DNA of 10,575 nt from Anaerolineae bacterium (lineage in GTDB: Bacteria; Chloroflexota; Anaerolineae; B4-G1), in the NCBI GenBank assembly GCA_030612185.1, contig JAUWOI010000104.1:1-10575 (forward strand). Direction: 5' to 3'. Shown in pieces: positions 1 to 5,196 of the stretch. Under the pieces are notes generated by a model that was not told the origin of the DNA, did no database searches, and worked only from the letters and a program-made list of their open reading frames with translations. How positions within the stretch are numbered: the first letter of the stretch is position 1; each line of letters opens with the position of its first letter. The position numbers were made by a program, and so were the translations under genes.

Positions 1-519
1 GTCCAGGGGGGCGACCAGGTAGGTCTCCATCGGCCCCGCCGGATCGGGCCGGTAGCGCAAGTAACACTTACGCCTGCCGCGGATGGCCTTCTTCATCCGC
101 TCCACCACCCGATTGACGTTCAGTTCGACCGCTATCGCCCGTGCTGTTTCCACCTGCGCCGGGCTCTCGGCCTGTAGAATCTGCGCCCGCGCCGCCTCCG
201 CCACCTCCTGGTCCTCCAGCGCGCCGACCTCCTCCAGCGCGTGGGCTTTGGCTTCGCTCAGCGTCGCCTCCACGCCGGTGGGGGAGACCCGCAGCGCGGT
301 CAGCCGGTCAACACCCAGCAGGAGCAACAGCCCCGCCATCCCCGCGATGATGACCCACACGCGGCCGCTGCTCAGGTCCTGTTCCCCCAGCCCCGCCGCC
401 GCCTTGAAGAGCACGAAGGCGAAGGCCAGGAAGACCAGGAACTTGAGCGCCACTTTCGGCAGCCAGGCGTACAGCGGTTGCTCCTTCTGATCTGGCTGAT
501 CTGGTCTCTCATTAGACAT
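1..519 (-). CDS. Membrane protein with two TM helices and a WYL-like cytoplasmic tail (partial)
   Basis: The gene reads leftward from an ATG at 519 and runs open for 173 codons off the window edge, so its C-terminus is missing. The start is fixed by a full Shine-Dalgarno sequence (AAAGGAGGTGA) four bases upstream. Residues 1-22 are hydrophilic and rich in Q, D, E and P. Two hydrophobic helices follow at about 25-44 and 53-70, joined by a short acidic loop. By the positive-inside rule (K22/K26 and R72) both termini are cytoplasmic. Residues 78-142 are Ala/Glu-rich and probably helical or coiled. Residues 143-173 (KKAIRGRR, LRYRP, YLVAPLD) resemble the first strands of a WYL domain, a fold often used as a nucleotide-sensing regulator in defence loci; too little is visible to be sure. 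No family is recognised for the whole protein. It is transcribed divergently from the helicase gene, so the two may share regulation. Confidence 0.75.
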   Translation of the reverse strand, partial: MSNERPDQPDQKEQPLYAWLPKVALKFLVFLAFAFVLFKAAAGLGEQDLSSGRVWVIIAGMAGLLLLLGVDRLTALRVSPTGVEATLSEAKAHALEEVGALEDQEVAEAARAQILQAESPAQVETARAIAVELNVNRVVERMKKAIRGRRKCYLRYRPDPAGPMETYLVAPLD

Positions 520-523
520 TGGT

Positions 524-534
524 TCACCTCCTTT
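524..534 (-). promoter_or_regulatory. Full-length Shine-Dalgarno for the membrane protein gene
   Basis: On the minus strand this reads AAAGGAGGTGA, fully complementary to the 3' end of bacterial 16S rRNA. It lies four bases before the ATG at 519 (517-519 on the plus strand) and decides that start. Confidence 0.85.
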
Positions 535-545
535 GATTCCAAAGA

Positions 546-640
546 CCTCCGAGGTTTCCTTGATGCGCCCATCAAATGATGGTCTCTGAGCCATCCTTTT
601 TGCCGCGACGTACCCGAAACCAAAGCCCAAACCTCGGAGG
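546..640. repeat. 12-bp inverted repeat pair CCTCCGAGGTTT / AAACCTCGGAGG
   Basis: Positions 546-557 and 629-640 are exact reverse complements over 12 bases, separated by 71 bases. Each arm is itself nearly palindromic around one central base (CCTC-S-GAGG), so the arms could also act as two copies of one binding site. Both lie between the proposed minus-strand promoter and the Shine-Dalgarno of the membrane protein gene, so in that RNA they could form a long-range stem ending about 12 bases before the ribosome site. A dispersed intergenic repeat is the alternative reading. Confidence 0.6.
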
Positions 641-660
641 CATGAACGCTTGCTATGACT

Positions 661-688
661 ATTATACTCATCCCCGCGCAACGCGCAA
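661..688 (-). promoter_or_regulatory. Candidate sigma70 promoter for the membrane protein gene
   Basis: On the minus strand TTGCGC (688-683) and a perfect TATAAT (666-661) are 16 bases apart. Transcription would begin near 654 and give a leader of about 135 bases that includes both arms of the 546-640 inverted repeat. The assignment rests on sequence pattern only. Confidence 0.5.
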
Positions 689-754
689 TTCTGGCGACAA
701 TCCACCGAATAGAATCGTCGAGGCTGAATCTCCCGTACGAGACGTGTGTGCGTG

Positions 755-783
755 TTGCTTCCTTGGGCCGCTGGTGTTATAAT
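755..783 (+). promoter_or_regulatory. Strong sigma70-type promoter of the helicase gene
   Basis: TTGCTT (755-760) and a perfect TATAAT (778-783) are separated by exactly 17 bases. Initiation would fall near 790, about 28 bases before the ATG at 818. This position rules out a longer reading frame starting at 746, because that codon lies upstream of the promoter. Confidence 0.7.
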
Positions 784-791
784 CCACGAGG

Positions 792-804
792 GTCAACTCT
801 TGAC
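792..804 (+). promoter_or_regulatory. Small palindrome at the helicase transcription start (possible operator)
   Basis: GTCAA-CTC-TTGAC is a perfect 5-bp inverted repeat with a 3-bp centre, placed from about +2 to +14 of the predicted helicase transcript. A dimeric repressor bound there would block initiation. It is short enough to be chance; the position is the main argument. Confidence 0.3.
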
Positions 805-817
805 AGGGGTACTCATC

Positions 818-3800
818 ATGACTCTTATCACTAAACTCCGTCCCGGCACCCGCCTCTACGACCGCCGCCTGGGCCAGGAACGGCAACTCCACCAGGTGGA
901 AGTCTACGGCTCCGTCGCCTTCCTCAGTTTTCTCGACCCACAGACGGGCACAGTAGACCGCCAGCCCTTTCCTGTAGACGAGATCGAGTCACGCTTCGAG
1001 GTGCTCGACGCTGGCACGGCGGCCTTCCAGGGAGATCCGGAGACGGTCAGGCTGGTGACCGAGGCATACCGCCTCCAGCATGCCTACCTCTTCAACCCCG
1101 TCTTTGCCACCGAGACCTCGCTGATTGACCTCCTGCCCCACCAATTGGCCGCTGTATATGGAGTTCCGCCCACCGATGACCATCCCCAGGGTCATCCGGG
1201 GATGCTGGACCATCCCCGCCTGCGCTTTCTTCTGGCCGACGACGCCGGTGCTGGCAAAACCATCATGGCCGGCCTGGTCATCCGCGAGATGTTGCTGCGT
1301 CGCCTGGTACAACGGGTGCTTGTCGCCGCCCCGGCTGGCCTGGTGGGCAACTGGGAAGCGGAATTGTCTCGCCTCTTTGGCCTTCGCTTCCGTATCATCT
1401 CAGGGAGCGATGTGGCCGACATTTACAATCCTTTCGACGACCTGCGCAACAACCTGGCGATCGTCAGTGTGGACACTCTGGCCCGCGAGCGGATGTACAA
1501 AGCCTACGAGGCTGCCCCTCCCTACGACCTGGTCATCTTCGACGAGGCACACAAACTCTCCGCCTGGCGGGAGAGTGATCTGACCCCAGGCAAGTCGCTG
1601 CGCTACCGGGCCGCCGAGATGATCGCCCGGCAAGGACGCCATCTGCTGCTGATGACCGCTACGCCCCACATGGGCAAGGACGATCCCTACTATTTCCTCT
1701 GGCAACTGCTGGAGCCGGAGTTGTTCTCCACGCCAGAGGCGTTGCAGAGATTCTCCCGCCCCCAACGCCAACGCTACATCCTGCGGCGGATGAAGGAGGA
1801 GATGGTCCACTTCGACGGCACAACCATTTACCCACCTCGTGACAGTAACACCGTTGAGTACCCTCTGAACAAGCAGGAACTGGAACTCTACGACCGGGTG
1901 ACCGTCTATTGCCAGACCCACTATGACCGCGCCAAACTGCACAACCGCTCGGCGGCTGGTCTCGCGATGAGCATCTTGCAGCGCAGGCTGGCCTCCTCTA
2001 CTCTCTCTATGCTTCGCTCCCTGCAACGGCGAGAGCAAAAGTTGGCTGAGGCACTGCGCGACCTGGAATCCGGCCTGTTGAGCCAGGAGGAGTGGGAGGC
2101 CCGCCAACGAGCCTTGCCCAGCGAGGACATCCGCAACCAGAAGACGGCGGACGAGGAGGAAGTGATCGAGGGATTGGAGGAGTCAGAGCGGCAGGATGAA
2201 GAGATAGCAGCCGCCACCGATGCAGTCACCGTGGAGGAGTTGCGGGCCGAACTCTCTGAGGTCAAGGAATTGGTTCGGCTGGCCCAGGACGTCTACGATC
2301 TGCGCAGGGAGTCCAAGTTCGAGAAGTTGTGGGAGGCGCTGGAACCGTATCCCGATGGTTCGGCTCCGCTCACCACAGGCACCAAAGTCCTCATCTTCAC
2401 CGAGTTCCGGGACACACTGGAATTCCTGCTGGAACGACTGGAGGGCAAGGGACTGACTGGCAGACTAGCCCGCATCCACGGCGGGATGAACTACAAAGAA
2501 CGAGACAAGCAGGCCGATTTCTTCCGCGACCCCGAGGGCGCGCGCATCTTAGTGGCCACCGACGCCGCAGGCGAGGGGATCAACCTCCAGTTTTGCTGGC
2601 TGCTCATCAACTATGACATTCCCTGGAATCCGGCCCGCCTCGAGCAGCGGATGGGGCGCGTGCACCGGTACAAGCAGGAGCATCCCGTTCTACTCCTGAA
2701 CGTGGTGGCCTCTGACACCCGCGAGGGACGTGTCCTCAAGGTGCTGCTGGAAAAACTGCAACGCATTCGAAAGGAATTGGGGTCGGACAAGGTCTTCGAC
2801 GTCATTGGACAACAGTTCAGCGGACGTCCGCTGCAAGACCTGATTTTCGAGGCGGTCGTCGAGGGTCGGGAAAAGGAAACTGTAGAAGAATTGAACCGTA
2901 CGCTGACCACGGAGCAGGCACAGCGCACCCTGGAGCAGCGGCGGCGCAAGGTGGAGATCGCCGAGGTGCGTGCCGTGCTGGATGCCCTCCATCAGCAGCG
3001 AGAAATCGCCGAGATGCGGCGTATGATGCCTGCCTACGTGCGAGGCTTCTTTGAACTGGCAGCGCCGAGGGTGGGTGTGGGCGTCCGTGGCAATATCGAG
3101 GATATCTTCTCCCTCGATCCCTGCCCTGAGGGTGTGCGCCGCGCGCTGGAGACCTACCCCCCGGCCATTCGGGATAAGTTAACCTTCGAGCGAGAACTGG
3201 CTATCCCCGGCTGGGGTAGTGAACAGAAGGCCATTTACCTCTATCCAGGCGAACCGGTCTTCGAGGCGGTGATGGATCTCTTCCTGGGCCGGTACGAGCC
3301 GGAGGCCGCCCGGGGTGCTGTCTACCTCGACCCGGATACTGCGGAGCCCTACCTCTTCTACCTGGGCCGGGTCAGCCTGCTGCGTAACCCAGAGTCCTCC
3401 GACGGTGCGCCGGAGGACGTCCCGGAGGTGGTGGAGGAGCAGGTCGTGGGCGCACGTCGTTATGCGGATGGTCGTATGGAGCAGATGCCCGCTCATTTGC
3501 TGATGACATTGCTGGAGACAGATGAGGCAAACTCCGAGATGGATCACCTTCCCACTGACTTGGTGGACCTGGCTGCCCAACGGGGGCCAGTGGAGGCATT
3601 CCTGATAGAGCACCTGGGCCTGCCTGCGCTGCAGAGTCACTGCCGCGAGGAGGAAGCCCGCCTGCCAGAGCAGCGGCGCAACCTGCGCGTGGCCTACAAC
3701 CTGCGCCAGGCCGAGTTGATGCGCCAGCGCCGCCTGCTCAGGGAGCGGGTGGAGAGAGGCATCCCGGCGGCTGCAACCAAGTTGCGTGGGTGCGAGGCGG

Positions 3801-4318
3801 AATTGGACGACCTGGACCGCCAGCGACGCGAAGCGGAAACTCGCCTCCTCTCGGCCCCAGAGCGGTTGCAGTTGGGACCGGTCAGTCTCTATGCTCAGGC
3901 CCTGGTGCTACCTGTGCCGCCGGAGGAGGCCGAGCGGTGCCGCGATGTCCAGTCAGAGAAGATTGCTATGACGCTGGTATGCCAGCGGGAGGAGGCGGCA
4001 GGTAGCGTGGTAGAGGATGTCTCTGACCCACACCTGAAGGCCGGCTTTGACCTGAAGGTGTTGCGCGCCGATGGCTCAATGCGTTACGTGGAGGTGAAAG
4101 GACGCAGCGGGAAGCAGGCCATCGAGATGACGGCCAACGAGTGGGCCCAGGCCGTCAACCATCCCGACCGCTACTGGCTCTACGTGGTCTACCACTGTGA
4201 CACAAAACCCTCGCTCTACCAGGTGCCCGATCCATTCGGCCGTTTGCTGGCCCGCCAGACCGGCGCGGTGCGCATCAACGCCAGCGACGTGATAGCAGCA
4301 GCCGGTATTAGCAGTTAG
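818..4318 (+). CDS. SNF2-type DEAH helicase/translocase with C-terminal DUF3883 domain (DrmD-like)
   Basis: The 1166-residue protein is a superfamily 2 ATPase of the SNF2/RapA kind. Visible motifs are Walker A DDAGAGKT (141-148), DEAH (242-245), TATPH (280-284), KVLIFTEF (523-530), ATDAAGEGIN (580-589) and QRMGRVHR (610-617). Both RecA lobes therefore look intact. A charged, helical insertion of about 110 residues (400-515) separates the lobes, and a second Arg/Glu-rich coiled-coil-like stretch covers about 940-1010. The C-terminus (about 1074-1140) matches DUF3883, a PD-(D/E)XK-like fold; D1078 and E1092-V-K1094 are spaced as in such nucleases. The ATG at 818 is preferred because the promoter lies at 755-783 and AGGGG (about 806) gives a ribosome site. 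SNF2 helicases of this size occur as DrmD in class 1 DISARM and beside COG1743 methylases. The likely role is translocation on invading DNA. It is a single-gene unit, ended by the terminator at 4331-4399. The helicase call is firm; DrmD equivalence is not. Confidence 0.93.
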   Translation: MTLITKLRPGTRLYDRRLGQERQLHQVEVYGSVAFLSFLDPQTGTVDRQPFPVDEIESRFEVLDAGTAAFQGDPETVRLVTEAYRLQHAYLFNPVFATETSLIDLLPHQLAAVYGVPPTDDHPQGHPGMLDHPRLRFLLADDAGAGKTIMAGLVIREMLLRRLVQRVLVAAPAGLVGNWEAELSRLFGLRFRIISGSDVADIYNPFDDLRNNLAIVSVDTLARERMYKAYEAAPPYDLVIFDEAHKLSAWRESDLTPGKSLRYRAAEMIARQGRHLLLMTATPHMGKDDPYYFLWQLLEPELFSTPEALQRFSRPQRQRYILRRMKEEMVHFDGTTIYPPRDSNTVEYPLNKQELELYDRVTVYCQTHYDRAKLHNRSAAGLAMSILQRRLASSTLSMLRSLQRREQKLAEALRDLESGLLSQEEWEARQRALPSEDIRNQKTADEEEVIEGLEESERQDEEIAAATDAVTVEELRAELSEVKELVRLAQDVYDLRRESKFEKLWEALEPYPDGSAPLTTGTKVLIFTEFRDTLEFLLERLEGKGLTGRLARIHGGMNYKERDKQADFFRDPEGARILVATDAAGEGINLQFCWLLINYDIPWNPARLEQRMGRVHRYKQEHPVLLLNVVASDTREGRVLKVLLEKLQRIRKELGSDKVFDVIGQQFSGRPLQDLIFEAVVEGREKETVEELNRTLTTEQAQRTLEQRRRKVEIAEVRAVLDALHQQREIAEMRRMMPAYVRGFFELAAPRVGVGVRGNIEDIFSLDPCPEGVRRALETYPPAIRDKLTFERELAIPGWGSEQKAIYLYPGEPVFEAVMDLFLGRYEPEAARGAVYLDPDTAEPYLFYLGRVSLLRNPESSDGAPEDVPEVVEEQVVGARRYADGRMEQMPAHLLMTLLETDEANSEMDHLPTDLVDLAAQRGPVEAFLIEHLGLPALQSHCREEEARLPEQRRNLRVAYNLRQAELMRQRRLLRERVERGIPAAATKLRGCEAELDDLDRQRREAETRLLSAPERLQLGPVSLYAQALVLPVPPEEAERCRDVQSEKIAMTLVCQREEAAGSVVEDVSDPHLKAGFDLKVLRADGSMRYVEVKGRSGKQAIEMTANEWAQAVNHPDRYWLYVVYHCDTKPSLYQVPDPFGRLLARQTGAVRINASDVIAAAGISS

Positions 4319-4339
4319 CGGTCAGCCGTTAGCCGTCAG
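4315..4339 (+). repeat. Short tandem-like repeat TTAGCSGTCAG
   Basis: TTAGCGGTCAG (4315-4325) and TTAGCCGTCAG (4329-4339) differ at one base. The first copy contains the helicase stop codon TAG (4316-4318), and the second supplies the 5' arm of the terminator. Such short dispersed repeats often lie at gene ends in GC-rich genomes. Confidence 0.5.
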
Positions 4340-4399
4340 TAGTTGGCCGATTGCTCCGGCTGGATCGCCAGATCCAGCCACTGAGCGACGGCTTTTCTT
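4331..4399 (+). terminator. Branched intrinsic terminator after the helicase gene
   Basis: The outer stem pairs AGCCGTC (4331-4337) with GACGGCT (4387-4393), extended by AGT/ACT (4338-4340 with 4380-4382) across a four-base bulge. Inside is a perfect 9-bp hairpin GGCTGGATC-GCCA-GATCCAGCC (4358-4379). The outer stem runs directly into TTTTCTT (4393-4399). The shape and T-run fit a rho-independent terminator and would separate the helicase from the next operon, whose promoter -35 begins at the T-run. Confidence 0.6.
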
Positions 4400-4426
4400 G
4401 CCTTGCCCAGCCTTGTATGGTATACT
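4398..4426 (+). promoter_or_regulatory. Promoter of the toxin-antitoxin/methyltransferase operon
   Basis: TTGCCT (4398-4403) and TATACT (4421-4426) are 17 bases apart, with TGG just before the -10 forming an extended -10 element. An overlapping alternative is TTGCCC (4403-4408) with GATAAT (4427-4432), 18 bases apart. Either starts RNA near 4433-4440, upstream of the ATG at 4477. Confidence 0.6.
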
Positions 4427-4453
4427 GATAATGCAGAATGTCTGCATATTCAG
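4425..4453 (+). promoter_or_regulatory. 29-bp imperfect palindrome over the -10/+1 region (likely AbrB operator)
   Basis: CTGATAATGCAG (4425-4436) and CTGCATATTCAG (4442-4453) are inverted arms that match at 10 of 12 positions around a 5-bp centre. The palindrome overlaps the -10 element and the predicted start of transcription, and sits directly before the antitoxin gene. Antitoxins of the AbrB/SpoVT fold, alone or with their toxin, typically repress their own promoter through such sites, so it is the best candidate operator for the operon. Confidence 0.5.
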
Positions 4454-4476
4454 AAATACGAGGGGAGAAACGAGCG

Positions 4477-4755
4477 ATGGAAACGAGCATTCAGGTTCGA
4501 CAGAGGGGCACGCTGACGCTACCCGCCGATCTGCGTGAGAAATACGCGATCCAACCGGGTGACACCTTCCGCCTGGTGGATCTGGAGGGTATCTTTGTGC
4601 TCACGCCGATGGTGCCGATGGTGCCGGAACTGGCCCGCGAGATCGAGCGCATGCGCCGGGATGCCGGGCTGAGCGTCGAGGAGTTGCTGATCGGTCTGCG
4701 TGAGCAACGCGAGCAATATCACCTGGAGCACTATGGCGACGCAGAGACCGCGTAA
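4477..4755 (+). CDS. AbrB/SpoVT-type antitoxin, DNA-binding
   Basis: The 92-residue protein begins with a swapped-hairpin AbrB domain at residues 1-46: METSIQVRQRGTLTLPADLR, then PGDTFRLVDLEGIFVLTP. The pattern of a beta strand, a GxLTLPxxLR turn and a PGD turn is diagnostic of the family. Residues 51-85 (ELAREIERM, LSVEELLIGLREQREQY) form the helical tail expected to bind and block the toxin. The ATG at 4477 is chosen over an in-frame ATG at 4438 because AGGGGAG (4461-4467) precedes it by nine bases and 4438 is almost at the predicted RNA start. The gene overlaps the PIN toxin gene by 23 bases, which favours coupled translation. It should neutralise the PIN protein and repress the operon at the palindrome at 4425-4453. 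Because the methyltransferase and ATPase genes follow without a visible promoter, it may control them too. Confidence 0.88.
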   Translation: METSIQVRQRGTLTLPADLREKYAIQPGDTFRLVDLEGIFVLTPMVPMVPELAREIERMRRDAGLSVEELLIGLREQREQYHLEHYGDAETA

Positions 4756-5194
4756 GCCCCGTGTCTTTGTGGACGCCAACGTGCTCTTTGCCGGGGCCGC
4801 CTCGCCGAGCGAGCATAGCGCCAGCCTGGTGGTCCTGCGACTGGCGGAGATCACGCTGGTCGAGGCCCTGACCTCAGAGCAGGTGATCGTGGAGGCAGAG
4901 CGTAACCTGGTCAAGAAATTGCCCCAGGCGCTGCCAGTGTTCCGGCTTCTCGTCAGCCGGTGCCTGCGTGTGGTGCCCGACCCGCAGCCAGCGGACCTCT
5001 TGCCGCACGCTGGCCTGGCCGACCCCAAGGACTTGCCCATCCTGGTAGCAGCAGTGCGCGAGCACTGCCCGTGGCTGGTCACGTTCAACGTCCGCCATTT
5101 TCAACCCGGCCACCCGGATGTCACCGTCCTGCGGCCAGGCGAGTTCGTGTTGCACGTGCGCGACCTGCTCGCCCACCTGACTGTTGGGGGATAA
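4733..5194 (+). CDS. PIN-domain ribonuclease toxin (VapC-like, PIN_3 type)
   Basis: The 153-residue protein has the PIN nuclease pattern: FVDANVLFAG with D14 and N16, an acidic helix VIVEAERNL with E54, and DPKDLPILVAA with D97 and D100 followed by LVTFN (T117, N119). These acidic residues would hold the metal ions for single-strand RNA cleavage. The last position is Asn rather than the usual Asp, a variation also seen in families of this type. The chosen ATG at 4733 lies inside the end of the antitoxin gene, with GGAG four bases ahead; an in-frame ATG at 4700 would lengthen the overlap and add residues not typical of the fold. The methyltransferase ATG comes only two bases after the stop. 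The pair is probably a type II toxin-antitoxin module; the RNA target is unknown. It could protect the operon against loss or act as an abortive-infection trigger. Confidence 0.87.
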   Translation: MATQRPRKPRVFVDANVLFAGAASPSEHSASLVVLRLAEITLVEALTSEQVIVEAERNLVKKLPQALPVFRLLVSRCLRVVPDPQPADLLPHAGLADPKDLPILVAAVREHCPWLVTFNVRHFQPGHPDVTVLRPGEFVLHVRDLLAHLTVGG

Positions 5195-5196
5195 GA

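Noticed and set aside
576..782. Small open frame between the divergent genes
   Set aside because: It crosses the inverted repeat arm and both promoters, has no ribosome site and no recognisable protein pattern.
746..817. Upstream extension of the helicase frame to 746
   Set aside because: The -35/-10 promoter at 755-783 lies inside this stretch, so RNA would begin after it; ATG 818 has its own ribosome site.
800..828. Perfect TTGACA at 800-805 as a -35 box
   Set aside because: No usable -10 at the right distance; the position 17 bases on reads TCTTAT inside the gene. It is better explained as half of the GTCAA/TTGAC palindrome.
1400..2107. 235-codon open frame on the minus strand
   Set aside because: It lies fully opposite conserved helicase motifs (DEAH, TATPH); it is an antisense shadow of a GC-rich gene.
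4960..5196. Longer N-terminus for the methyltransferase
   Set aside because: It overlaps the PIN gene in another frame, is low-complexity Pro/Arg/Ala, and the DUF1156 homology starts directly after ATG 5197.
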